From Asterella californica (taxonomy: Eukaryota; Streptophyta; Marchantiopsida; Marchantiales; Aytoniaceae): DNA of 64,000 nt. The notes under the pieces were generated by a model, which saw nothing but the letters and a program-made list of their open reading frames with translations, was not told where the DNA came from and ran no database searches. A program made the position numbers and the translations under genes. This document shows positions 36,818 through 47,680 of this stretch, piece by piece (positions within the stretch are counted from its first letter, which is position 1; the number at the start of each line of letters is the position of its first letter). The stretch lies in the NCBI GenBank assembly GCA_036924285.1, contig JAYKYS010000011.1, positions 3,162,001 through 3,226,000 on the forward strand, given 5' to 3'.

Positions 36818-38131
36818 CTACACTGTGTGATGGGGAGGTGCATGGCCCGCGACTCCTCCAGAATTCGACCGCCGCAAAGATGGCATTGTGTCACAGCCCC
36901 AACGTTGTGAGGAATCTTCAGAAGGTTGGGACGAAGGTCCGTCATCGATTGCTGGGCAGGTACTGGCAGTGATATCGATCTCCCCGTATTGAGGAAGTGG
37001 AGGAAGTGGGTGTAGCGTATCGAGAGGAACTAAACAGTCCAGGTAGCTCTGGACATGTCGCATGCTCGGCCTCCTGACGGGATCAAAATGGCAGCAGGCG
37101 AGTGCCACGGTCAGCATGGTGGTGATTCCTTCAGCTGGGTAACCCCCACACTGCGGGAGGTCGAGGTTAGGATCGGCCGCTTCCAACAACTTCCCTTCAT
37201 GGTATAAGGTGGCCACCAACAGCGGCAGCCCTCCGTAGCAGAATGACGGGCTTTGACCAGTGGCAACTTCCATCATCAAAACTCCGAAACTGTAAACGTC
37301 GCTCTTGTCCGTGAATCTGCCAGACATCATACTTTCCGGAGCCATGTAGTCCGGGCTGCCTGCAACTCGATTGGTGCGGAGAGCGGATTCATCGAGTGGA
37401 TAAAACCCCCCAAGACCGAAATCGCCGAGCCGTGCATTGTAGTCTCTGTCGAGCAAAACGTTGCGGGACTTCACGTCCCGATGCACCATTCGTTTTCCTG
37501 AAATTCCTTCGTGTAGAAGTGTCAGAGGTGCCGCCAGTCCTTTCACGATATTCATTCTCACATGCCACTGAACCGGCCATTGAGCCTTTCGAGGAGGTAG
37601 ACCAGGAGCTCGCTCCTTCTTGTGCAGCAACTCATGCAGATCCCCGTTGGGCATATACTCGTACACTATTAAGTACTTCCCTCTCTCACAACACCATCCG
37701 CGCAAACGCACGAGATTTGCATGACGCACAGCACCGATTGTCTCTACCTCCGCCTGGAACTCTTTTTTACTATCCACATTATCTTCCTTGATGGACTTGA
37801 CAGCAATCGTGGAGTCGTCAGATCTAGAGCTTCCACCCGCTTCGTGGTTAGGAAAGGTGCCTTTGTACACAATTCCGAACCCCCCTTTCCCGATAATGTT
37901 CTTTTTGCTGAAGTTGTTTGTGGCCACAGATAGATGTTCGTAACTGAAAATCCGAGGTCCGTATATCTCTGTATTGAACTCCACTCCCGGAGTCTCTGAA
38001 TTGCTCATGCGGTTGCTTCCTGTAATATCTTGGAAAGAAATCCTAGGAGTTTGTGCTCGACGCCGGAGAATCCACAGAACGAGACACACCACGAAAAGAG
38101 AAGGAAGGCTCAGATTGATCCTTTTATGTTT
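36818..38131 (-). CDS. Kinase half of an L-type lectin receptor-like kinase
   Basis: The minus-strand frame reads a hydrophobic transmembrane-like segment (LPSLFVVCLVLW) followed by the stop-transfer RRR, a juxtamembrane region and a full protein kinase domain. Numbering from the first Val of the 424-codon ORF: glycine loop GKGGFG 68-73, Lys99 in IAVK, Glu115 in helix C, HRD 204-206, DFG 224-226, APE 251-253, so it is an RD kinase with all catalytic residues. The tail to residue 424 is Ser/Pro-rich. The closest family is lectin receptor kinases (FSYEHLSVATNNFS, VAGSPDYMAPE), which sense extracellular ligands at the plasma membrane. There is no start Met or signal peptide upstream; a TGA about 15 codons before the membrane segment closes the frame. 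The matching lectin domain lies next door on the opposite strand, so the gene appears split by an inversion. Confidence 0.85.
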   Translation of the reverse strand, partial: KHKRINLSLPSLFVVCLVLWILRRRAQTPRISFQDITGSNRMSNSETPGVEFNTEIYGPRIFSYEHLSVATNNFSKKNIIGKGGFGIVYKGTFPNHEAGGSSRSDDSTIAVKSIKEDNVDSKKEFQAEVETIGAVRHANLVRLRGWCCERGKYLIVYEYMPNGDLHELLHKKERAPGLPPRKAQWPVQWHVRMNIVKGLAAPLTLLHEGISGKRMVHRDVKSRNVLLDRDYNARLGDFGLGGFYPLDESALRTNRVAGSPDYMAPESMMSGRFTDKSDVYSFGVLMMEVATGQSPSFCYGGLPLLVATLYHEGKLLEAADPNLDLPQCGGYPAEGITTMLTVALACCHFDPVRRPSMRHVQSYLDCLVPLDTLHPLPPLPQYGEIDITASTCPAIDDGPSSQPSEDSSQRWGCDTMPSLRRSNSGGVAGHAPPHHTV

Positions 38132-38149
38132 TGTTGATCAATAAAACAT
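38126..38149. repeat. 24-bp palindrome at the split of the receptor kinase
   Basis: A palindrome centred on TGATCA with one mismatched base pair; the arms begin ATGTTTT and end AAAACAT. It overlaps the point where the kinase-side frame is closed. Confidence 0.85.
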
Positions 38150-38185
38150 AATACCATTTCCTCCAAAAACTATGATTGTCAGCTG

Positions 38186-38214
38186 GGGATCCACCGCAGA
38201 CTGCGGTGGATCCC
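38186..38214. repeat. Perfect 14-bp inverted repeat, 1-nt spacer
   Basis: Arms 38186-38199 and 38201-38214 (GGGATCCACCGCAG and its complement) around a single A. It lies between the kinase and lectin halves, within about 5 bp of where lectin-like reading begins. Confidence 0.95.
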
Positions 38215-38218
38215 AAGC

Positions 38219-38934
38219 GAGATCTTATGTACAACTAATGCGGGTTTAACGGATCCGGACAGTAAACGCGTAGCTATGTGTCTCACTCCACCTGGTGATA
38301 CAGTACTGGGACTGAACCAATCAGCTGTAGGGAGATGCATGTACAACAGATCCATTCAATTTTCGGGAGGGAGCTCTTTCAGCACAGCATTCAGCTTCAA
38401 CTACTAACAGATCGGCAGATTCACGGCGAAGGTTTTGTGTTTATTATCAGCACAGATGGTTCATACGCTCCGCAGCCTCTAAGCGAAGGACGCGAATTCA
38501 TGGGCTGGCTGAACAGTTCGACCAATGGGAACTCTACTGATCTCAATTTTGGAGTGGAGTTCGACTTGAAGCATACACCGGCATTCCAGGATCCAGAAAA
38601 TGCTCACGTGGGAATCAATCTCGACAGCATGATTTCGCTGAACACGACAGAGACTCCTATCATCAACACAACGAATTCTATGGCCATCACATATGCCTGG
38701 ATCGACTATGATTACACCACGTTAGAAGGCGAGGTGAGAGTGAGCTTGGATCCATGGAAGCCATGTGAAGCGATTTTGAGCCACAAGGTAGACCTAAGTA
38801 AGTTGCTGTCGGAACTGAGGTACGTCGGATTCGCGGCTTCGACTGGACCCGCTAGCTCAAGCCTTTCGGAACCCACCATTTTCGACTGGACTTTCAGTTC
38901 AAAAGGGCAACCTGTCGGTTCCTGGACTGTTTAA
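38219..38934 (+). pseudogene. Legume-type (L-type) lectin domain, frameshifted, inverted relative to its kinase
   Basis: The plus strand reads the lectin N-terminal half from 38219 (LNQSAVGRCMYN, then GGSSFSTAFSFNY) up to a TAA near 38406. The rest is in another frame: HGEGFVFIIS, FGVEFDLKH, AHVGINLDS, ITYAWIDYDY, LRYVGFAASTG and IFDWTFSS, ending in a stop at 38934. These are the hallmark strands of the legume lectin fold, including the metal- and sugar-site region (VEFD, HVGI). One indel between about 38395 and 38435 joins the halves. Downstream there is no stalk, membrane segment or kinase; those lie on the minus strand next to the lectin's N-terminal side. In a normal receptor the lectin C-terminus leads to the membrane segment, so the block looks flipped. 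It could also be a separate soluble lectin gene, but the frameshift argues it is dead. Confidence 0.8.
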
Positions 38935-38991
38935 GTAAATGGTCAATAGTGACCCTCACTGTGACATCTGTCTCTGGTCGTCGACCGAGAG

Positions 38992-40490
38992 TTAAGGACC
39001 GTGTTGCAGTAATGTATTGTGTTCTGTGGAAGAAAAGCTTATCGTTAGCTCGTGATGTTGTAGTGGGTAGGAACCATCCTCCACCTCCGTCATATAGTTC
39101 TCTAGAATAAGTTTGTCTCGCACGAGAAAATGCCAACAGAGCCAAAGTGCTGAGAGGGTCCAACTACCCAAAAAGACTATCGGCGCAATCTCTTCCGTGG
39201 ATAATAAATCCATCTCGTCATATGATATCGACAAAGATGTCAGCTTACGTGCGAGAGGTCCTGTCACACAGTCAAAGGTCCCTGGTCCTACAATGTCATC
39301 AAACACCCCCACGATCTTCCTATCAAACTCTTTAAGACGCGAGATGAAGATAAGGGACGGAGGTACTGCGCGGAGTAAGTAACTAAGACGACGTGCAATG
39401 GAAGAGAAAAGGATACTAAAGACAACATGTGGGTCCTCTAACATAGGGAGATCCTCGATATGCAAAACGTCCTCCGCAAGGACAACATCCAAGAACCGAG
39501 GGACAAAGTTCTTTGTACCTACCGGTACTCCGAAGATGCATAAACCATCAGTAGGAGTGACAAATCCCTCCGGGAGCTGGAGGTCCGACGGTATACATAT
39601 GAGAGACCAAGCTTTGCACTTTGACACCTTCATTCTCAGCCATTGCACTTTGACACCTTCATTGAGAGACGAGGTGATCAAAGACAACACCGACTTGATC
39701 CGCCAGACCTACAATGTGTGCATCATCAGCTAGAGATGGAAAAACACAACTTGGAGCAGCCAAGGTGGTGGTCAAGAGAGCTTTATAGTGAGCCAAGGCA
39801 AAGAAGGGTGCACCCAAAGGATCTCCCTGACGAGCACCTGCAGCGGAATTGATGACTGTAAGCCCCTCTATTATAAGACCGTGCTGGTAATAGAGAGGAG
39901 AGGAAGAACCATAGAACGATCGCACGAAGAAAACGAGACCCGCCAAAGATCCACCGCCATCCATGAGCTCCCTAAAGATGGAAGCGCGAGAAATACTATT
40001 AAAAGTATTTTCGACGTCCACTTGTAGGACAATCCAATCGAGATGGATATCTAAGAAAGCCCGAATGCCAAAAGACACAGACTTACAACCTCCAAGCATC
40101 GCAACTCCGAACTGATGTGGACAAAAGTGATCCTGAAAAGTATCTCGAAGTTGTAGGACAATAATACGACTGATAAGTCGTAAGAAAATCTCACCGATGG
40201 CTACCGGTCGAATCTCACCACTATCCTTCATCATGACCAAAAGTCTAGCTGTCCCCAGTACTTGAGTTATAGACCGGAAATATGTCCTTGAGCTACTGCT
40301 GCCGCTACCTGAAAAAGCTCCGTGAAACCACTAGAGGGGTCGTTTGTCTGAAAACAGTCCCATATGTGCTCGTAAACCATCCCAGACAGACCTCTAGAGG
40401 ATAGATGTGGAGTTGTACACAAGGCTTGAGCAAACAAGGATCTATCGAGACATAATGGCTCCTCAAACTGATAGTCCTTAACCTATTGCT
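38992..40490 (-). pseudogene. Non-LTR (LINE-type) reverse transcriptase remnant
   Basis: Minus-strand ORFs 39659-40240 and 38992-39690 read successive parts of a reverse transcriptase: IRPVAIGEIFLRLISRII, WIVLQVDVENTFNSISR, GARQGDPLGAPFFALAHY, and a catalytic-site LADDAHIVG (usual xADD with Leu). They continue, after a frameshift near 39680, into KCKAWS, FGVPVGTKNFV and RRLSYLLRAVPPS. Upstream peptides to about 40490 (PHLSSRGLSGMVYEH) extend it through small shifts. There is no endonuclease, no poly-A tail and no target duplication that I can see. It abuts the lectin fragment by about 60 bp. Confidence 0.8.
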
Positions 40491-41182
40491 ATTGATGCAA
40501 TGTGATTTGCTGGATATGCTTCTTGTTAGGCAACTAGAAAGAGATCCCAAGTACGCTCCAATGTATCAGCTACTTGAGGTTTTTCTTACCTCACACCTCG
40601 ATTCTTATCTCGAGTTCCAAGCAACGAACGCAACCACGATCAAGACGTACGATAAGTGGAGGTTTTACTTTCCAGCAGTGTAGAATTACAGGATTGGTAA
40701 TCTATGCTTAATCCTTGAAGGTAATCTGTGTCACAATGATTTTGAGATCAGATCAGTGTGTAATACGACGGTAACTTTCCAGGTGTTGTGCACGAAGAGG
40801 AGCTGATCAAAATGCGTCTTATGTCTTTGGCTGGTCTTACATCCAAGAGTTCCGGAGAGATCTCATACTCTCTAGTGGTCGACATCTTAAAGGTTCGTAA
40901 GCGGATCATCAACTTCTCAGGTTCATTATTTGTCATTTAATGTCATGTATGATTTGTTCTGGTGAAGAGCATTGTGATTGTAACATCTGAACTCGTCTTT
41001 CTAGAAGATAAGATGGTGCTTTGTAATGAGTACATTCCATTCAAGTATGGAACGTAAGAATGTAAGAATGTAAGAAATGTAAGAAAGAGTGGAGTCACAT
41101 CTTATAAACGTATTAGAGATGCGGTAAAATGCAGACCTTGCAGTTGATGAGATGATCATCCGATCGAGCCATGCAACGATAG
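40491..41182. other. No gene recognised
   Basis: Short ORFs only, with a small run of GTAAGAATGTAAGAA repeats at 41047-41085. Confidence 0.5.
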
Positions 41183-42050
41183 TCAGAACAAAATGAACAA
41201 ACAAGTCGCATAGAGAATTTGTGAAGTTATTGATGATGAAAAAAAGAAAAACGTGAAACAATGAATAACCAACGGATGGAAAGACCTCATCAAGCCATTC
41301 AAAAAGGACTCGAAGGGTAAAGCAACCAACGCTCCGAAGGGAGGAAGAACATCGGGGCTAAACCATGCTATCAGTAGCTCTAACGTCACCTGCCGCTCTT
41401 AAAATATCACACACCGGTGTCGTGTCATGGACCGGCTCCTATCTGGTATTCAGACTTCGATGCTTGTCGCTCCAAAGACACTCATGAGAAAGATAAGCTA
41501 GGCTCTAGCTTACGGGCTTTTGGTATCATTTCGGATCTCCATTTTCATCGCATAGATGGGTAAAGCTAATTGTCAGCTTTCCATAGCACTTTGTCTACTT
41601 CGTTTGGACGCCTAGTGGAGAAGTTACAAGACTCGAAAGATGGAGAAAACAAGCTAAGCCCTAGCTTACGAGCTTTTTGCACAACTTCAGATCTTCGCTT
41701 TTATCGCATCAGTGGATAGAGCTCCTTGCCAGCTTTTCATATGCACTTTGTCTACTTCGTTTGGACGCCTAGTGGAGAAGTTATAAGACTCGAAAGATGG
41801 AGAAAACAAGCTAGGCTCCAGCTTACGGGCTTTTGGCGCAACTTCAGATCTTCACTTTCATCACATAGATAGGTAGAGCTCATTGTCAGTTTTCCATGGG
41901 CATCTTGTCTACTTCATTTGGACACCTACTGGAGAAGTTATGCGATTCGAAAGAAGGGAAAATCAAGTTAGGCCTTAGTTTACTTGCTGACTGGGTATTT
42001 GCAACCCCGGGTGTTATATTAAAGATGCAAGGGGCCTGCTTCCTCATTAT
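41183..42050 (-). repeat. 157-bp tandem array and flanking repeat, copy 2 (inverted)
   Basis: Units start at 41495, 41651, 41808 and 41965 (AAGCTAGGCTCTAGCTTACG and variants), a period of 156-157 bp. With the flank 41183-41490 (matching 6930-7105 and 13780-13850) and the right end to about 42050 (matching 13220-13300) it is the reverse complement of copy 1. The family is therefore an interspersed element, with its ends not yet defined. Confidence 0.85.
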
Positions 42051-45040
42051 TGAAGAGAACTGGTATGTACAAAGACTGACGTAAGGGGACAGCTTAAGGG
42101 ATCAATTTGTTTTTACGATCTGTCGGTGGATGTTTTAGAGAATTGGAAAGTCCAATACACGCGCGCAAGGTGTCATTGGGTTCAGATCTGTGCAAGCTAC
42201 GTGTGGGTTAAGACGATTCTTGAAGAGACGGATCGGGGTGTGTGTACTGGGAAAAATTGAGACGCAGAGAAAGGATTTTGAGAGTTTCAATGATCTGTGA
42301 AGGAGAGTTGGACCGTTCGGGGTCGTTCTGGAATCCAAACTTGTTGTCCTTGGATCCATCGGGATCAGAACAACGAGTTCTTCAGGAAATTGAAGACAAT
42401 ATCAAGTTTCATCGGGCAGTTTGGGAGTTTTGGGTGAAATTGGCTCGCAGGGAAGCGCTTGCGTCAAGTTTTCATCGTCTGCGACTTGAGATTGGTTTGT
42501 TCTTTGCGATTGGTGAGCCAAGCTCTTCGTTCTTGGTGCCTATGTGATCAAGGAGTTTTTATCTACGCATAGGAGAAGATCATGTGTGGATTGGATTGTT
42601 GGTTTGGGTGAGGTGAGCGAGTTTGAGCCGTAGGGAGTCCATTTATGTCAGTTTTTTGCAACTTGCGATCAAATTTCTTGCGTGGTTTTGCAAGAGGAAC
42701 TCCAAACGGCTTGTTTGGAGTCCCGTTGGGTTCATGATAACTAGATCTACCTGCCAAAGAAGACAGATATCATATCAAGCGATTCGTTTGAATGGTGTGT
42801 GCGGTTTTAAGCCGTAGGGAGGATTTTTTGAAGGTTCGATCACTTGCGACCAAAAACCGACGATATATCGACTATCGAGAGTTGGATCTGAAGGTTTTTT
42901 GGGCTAACGAAGTCAGGGAAGGAGACCCTATCGACATCTAAAGACTGTTTGGCGAAAGGAGAAAGTTCTCAGATAGATCTTTTTCGATTTCTTCGCTACG
43001 GGTTTTGCTCTTTTGAGTTCAATAGAGATCTAGTTGGCTATATACAGCTTGTGGTAGCTAGCTTTGGCTAAGAGCATGTACATGGATGTGGTTTGGACTT
43101 GGGTTTCAATCGTGTGATATTGGTGCAGCTCTTTTTGTTAGCAAAGGAAAATTTCTCTTGCTTTGAGCTACGCTTCGGTGGTTTTGGGTCAGGGTTGTGA
43201 TTCAAGGGTTTGTTTTATGCGCTTTGAAGCAGGTTACAGACCGCTCTGGTCTGTTTCTCAGTTGTGTGCTCTTAGGAGAAAGATCCAGCAGTGTACATAC
43301 ATTTGGAGTTGGAATATATTGCAGCACTCGTTTTCGTGGTTGTCTTTCTCTATCTTATCTCTGTTCAGCACACAGCATCTCTACAGTCAAGAACCTCGCG
43401 TCTTCCTGGACATCCTTCACGCAATATCCGACACGATACCGGTAAATCAAAACTCTTGCATACAACATGTGCATATGAGAGAAGCATCACCTTCTGCAAT
43501 CGCTGTCTAAAAAACATAGTGCAATTGCACCACCACACTGTTACATCTCGTCGACGAGAACAGTCCCAGTCATTATAGATCCCAAAATTCTAGTCGGCGA
43601 TAAAATCTAGAAAGTATATTAAACATGCGGTATTTCCATAACTGTAATCGTGACAATAGATTCATAAAAAGTTCAATCTGAATAAAGCACATCAGTCGAG
43701 AGAACAGAGCCCAGCAAGAAAGAGAATAGATGAGGTTAAAGCAAAGAGGTTTGGCTGGAAATACTCCGGATTGGTCCATAAAAGATATTCGTTGTCGAAT
43801 GACGATTCACCGATCTGCACTAGTGGTCGAAGCACGAATGAAGGTGATCAGCACCAATCGGTCGTACAAAGTGAAAAATTGAAGAGAAGACAAATCTGAC
43901 ATATGAATCAAGACGATCAAGAGGGAAGAAAGTCAAGCAGACGTCATTGAACACCAAAATCACAAGAGATTACCGCACTAGGATGTCTACAACACGATCG
44001 TGCATACAGAAACCTTAAAGTTGGCAGGCCAGAATGAAAAGAAGTGAGCGAGACAACCACGAACGACGAGCACGGCGTCAATTTTTAATTCTTTCGACTG
44101 TCTTCAACTTTTCACTTCTTAAGAGCTTTTTATTTGTTACATTTGCATGTGACTTAACGAATAGAGCAAGTGTTATATAATAATATAGAGAGTGTGTGAT
44201 ATTTTTAGCATGTGAGAACTTGAGAGACATTGTTAGAATGGATAATTTTAGTTTATAAGTGTGTGAATGATTGAACTTAGCATTTTTCTCTTCAAGTTCA
44301 TGGTGTGCTTTCATCAAAGCCATCAGAGATAACTCTTGATTGAGACATATGCGACATGTTACAGATTCATCGATGTCTATCGTGAAGGTTGAGAGATCGA
44401 GAAAGACCGCGGAAGGTTTACAGAACAGAACAGAAAAAACAAAAAGAATTTATCCGTTCCTCGCATGTGAGCATCATACACGTGACAAACACATAGAGGA
44501 GAGAAAGAGGCTCGCTTGCAAAAACCGGGATGATCGAGACAAATTTGACCCTGCATACCACCGAGCTCAGTTGTTACGGCACGCACACTCGTCAGAAGTG
44601 AGTGGAGTGAACAAGATCATCATTGCGATCTTTCTCCAGCGAACTTTCACATGAATTGCATGTAGTACATTTGGGATCACCTTAACAAGATGAACTTTAG
44701 TTTGTGCAATTAGCACTAAATATTTATCTTCGTCTTGGGTGAGCAAGAGTATCTTTCATTACTAACTGACTTGTGAAAGAGTATGTTTATGAACTCGTCT
44801 CGTGCATTTACATCACCGGCCGGGTCATGTTGTTAATATTCTACGCAAGAAAAGTTTAACGTGCCTCACTGTGTATAAAATTTGCCCTCCACTACTCAAA
44901 AGTCAGATCAAAACAACAAGAACTTACCTTTCTCTACAGCATTCGTCAGGACCACATCCGTAGATGTGAGCAATAACTGTCACATGTATGACCAACAGAG
45001 AAACCAAAGAAGATGTTGATGAACGAACATCTTCCAAGGA
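42051..45040. other. No gene recognised
   Basis: ORFs up to about 115 codons on both strands without recognisable domains or composition. GC is somewhat higher between 42100 and 43500. No RNA gene or terminal repeat is seen. Confidence 0.4.
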
Positions 45041-45046
45041 AAAGCA

Positions 45047-45457
45047 TTGACTCTTGTAGAGAAATATGACGGAACTCTTATGACTCGACACATAGATCGG
45101 CAACAAATTATCAAAAAATCCGTTTCAATTGTGATAGGAAGAGATAAAGATGTGAAATTTGTTTGTGGTCATATAACATTTCTCTTTGTTGATTTGTGTG
45201 GTACATCAAAAAAAGAAAGAACTGATGGAGAAATTTGCAAGAATCAAGATTCTATTATCATATCAACTCAATGTTTGGAAGATTGTGACTTCTCAGTCGT
45301 GCATGTGTTGAAGAACAACCACGAGATCATATGTAAGGTCACCATTTTTCCACCACTTGCTTGCTTCGATCTATGGAGCGCTGCTGCAAGAGATTTGATA
45401 ATTCCAAATGGAATCATGTCTTCAATTTCTGTGGCTTTAAGGAATATTGGATTGTGA
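45047..45457 (+). CDS. Unrecognised 136-codon ORF
   Basis: Starts MTLVEKYDGTLMTRHID and has protein-like content (HITFLFVDLCG, CLEDCDFSVVHVLKNNHE, CDLWSAAARD-like region near the end). Neither a domain nor a neighbouring exon can be assigned. It is the most coding-like ORF in this stretch, but may be chance or a gene fragment. Confidence 0.25.
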   Translation: MTLVEKYDGTLMTRHIDRQQIIKKSVSIVIGRDKDVKFVCGHITFLFVDLCGTSKKERTDGEICKNQDSIIISTQCLEDCDFSVVHVLKNNHEIICKVTIFPPLACFDLWSAAARDLIIPNGIMSSISVALRNIGL

Positions 45458-45919
45458 ATGAACTACCTATATCTGAATTTGCCATGCAAACCAGTACTAG
45501 ATGTAGAAATAACAATCGTAAAACATTTCATGTTAAATCATAGCTTTTCACATATGAACACGAGCGTACATGAGAGGCAAAGGATATACGAATCAGATCT
45601 CTGAAGTAAGAGTATCGGTCCCATCAAGGAGTTTGTACAATAATTAATATTCAAAAGTCAAATAAGTGGAACTTGTAGCTAGCATTCAAATTTATCTGAA
45701 AATGCAGCAACACACTGTCTGTATTACCGTAATGATCGAGTAAGTTAATTCAGTTTTTAGGATCTTTTTTCTATTCATCTACTTTACAGCAACGTATGCT
45801 TTTCAGTTCAAATAAAGAGGTAGAGAATAACTCAGGTATTTCTCAATGTTGAATTATCTCTTTACAGTTCTCATTGGTACATGTATCATATATATATCAT
45901 GTACAGTACCAAAGATCGA

Positions 45920-45990
45920 TGTCTCAGATGGTTTAGCTTACAATCCCCTAAGAGAAAGATTTTAGATTCGATCCTTTGCGGGTATGATTG
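45920..45990 (+). other. Possible tRNA-derived (SINE-like) remnant
   Basis: GATGGTTTAGCTTAC followed by AGATTCGATCCTTTGCGG resembles tRNA-derived A and B boxes at suitable spacing. No cloverleaf or terminal duplication was found. Weak. Confidence 0.2.
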
Positions 45991-45999
45991 GAGGTGCAT

Positions 46000-47270
46000 G
46001 CGCTCCAAATTCTTAACGAAGCTTCTGGTCTGAGTCTCGCTGTGATGGACCGCGAAGACTCCAAAGGACAAATAATAACATTTATTATTTATATAGATTT
46101 ATAAATCTTCAAGACTCATTTTGGTTAATGGATTTTAAATTTAAATTTTTAAAAATCATTAAAATATGAATAAAATAATTAGTGAATCCATCAGAAAATA
46201 TATTTTTTATAGTAAATAATAGAGAAATTTGGCATGATTTGATTATTTTGTATAATCTATAGAAAATTTGTTTCAACATAATGGAGATCAACATTCATAG
46301 GAAAAAAGTGTCCAAAATCTTTATCAAACATATATATCTTATCATGTATATATTAATATAAATATTTTATATTTACAAAGTATAATATATAATAATAAAA
46401 TATTACACTACCAACACATATTATATGCGGAGAACGTCATGACATAAGAAAATAAATCTCTATCACCAAAAATATGAACATTAAGCTTTGAGAAAATAAA
46501 CTATTATAAAAAAAATTTGTTTCAAAGTTTGATACTAAACAAGCATTATATATATTTATATCTAGATCTATATGAAACATATTGCAATAATCTTTTGTTA
46601 GAATATGCATGTGTGATTGAAATACAATTTTATGTTTTTCCTTAAGTTCTCAATATCCATCATTAGAAAAATAATATTAATCAAGAATGATAATAAATAT
46701 ATAAAATAATAAATGTGATTCTTTTAAAATAAATAAACTGTTTATTTTCAATGCCCGGTAATATTTCAAGTAGCACAATTGTTGCTCAATAAAACATACG
46801 ACATGATAATATTATCCAAATAACAAAATAAATTTAGTAAACATATCAAGAAATGTACCACTATACTCGATTGTATAGCGGATAGATCATACGCATTTGT
46901 AGAAAAGAAGATATTTCATTTTTACATCAAGTATAGAGCGGATAGATCATACGCATAATTTCACTAATAAATACTAATCGATCATTTATGTTTTACAACA
47001 TATTTGATATCATAAAGAGAAATGATGTGATTATGCACAAAATTGTGTTAGCTCTCAACAAGCTTTCCTTGTTTTCTTTTTGCAAGTATACTCAACTATT
47101 TGGAGTCTATTGATTATACTCCGTTCACACAATGAACACTATAATAAGTTGGAGGTATATCACACCATTATACTTATTTTAACTGTTAATTCCTTTTTAA
47201 GAATAAAAAATATATAAAAAATTTTAAAAATATATGAGAGTTAAACTCCCGTCCGAACCAAATATGATCA
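46000..47270. other. AT-rich, no gene
   Basis: Mostly AT-rich with short ORFs only. A direct repeat of about 22 bp (GCGGATAGATCATACGCAT) occurs at 46878 and 46936, about 58 bp apart. Confidence 0.55.
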
Positions 47271-47282
47271 AAGTAGTTGGTT

Positions 47283-47680
47283 CAGACTGGAGTAAGACTC
47301 TCGAGCAGATCAATTTTCTTCACAAGATGTTTCACAACAAAATGATCCACATAAAAAATAAAGTCATTAACTAATAAATAATGAAGAAAATTCTTACAAC
47401 AGAAGACCATTCTCAAACATTTGTGAAAGTACAACTCCAATAGCAAAAGCAGAGACATTGACGTACACGTGGAACTTCTCTTCACAATCAGGCGGTCATA
47501 AAACATGAGCAATTACTAGGTTGTCTTTTAGTGTCTCAAATAGTTTATATGTTTCTGTATTCAACATCTTTTCCAACAACTACTTCAGAGGAGCTTTCAT
47601 TGCGGCGTAGCTCTCAACAAAACGTCTAAAGTACTCTCTAAGAAGTCTCTCAACTACCTCAGATTCTACAGAGGTTCAAA
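47283..47680 (-). pseudogene. Ty3/gypsy RT-RNase H remnant
   Basis: On the minus strand one frame, interrupted by two stops, reads EYFRRFVESYAAMKAPLK, then LFETLKDNLVIAHVL, PPDCEEKFHVYVNVSAFAIG and VVLSQMFENG. This is the end of a gypsy reverse transcriptase and the start of RNase H (VNVSAF for the usual DAS). No other part of the element is seen nearby; the surrounding DNA is AT-rich. Confidence 0.75.

Noticed and set aside
38219..38934. Independent functional divergent lectin gene sharing a promoter with the kinase
   Set aside because: The reading frame is broken near 38400, no start codon or signal peptide is evident, and the adjacent kinase lacks exactly a lectin ectodomain.
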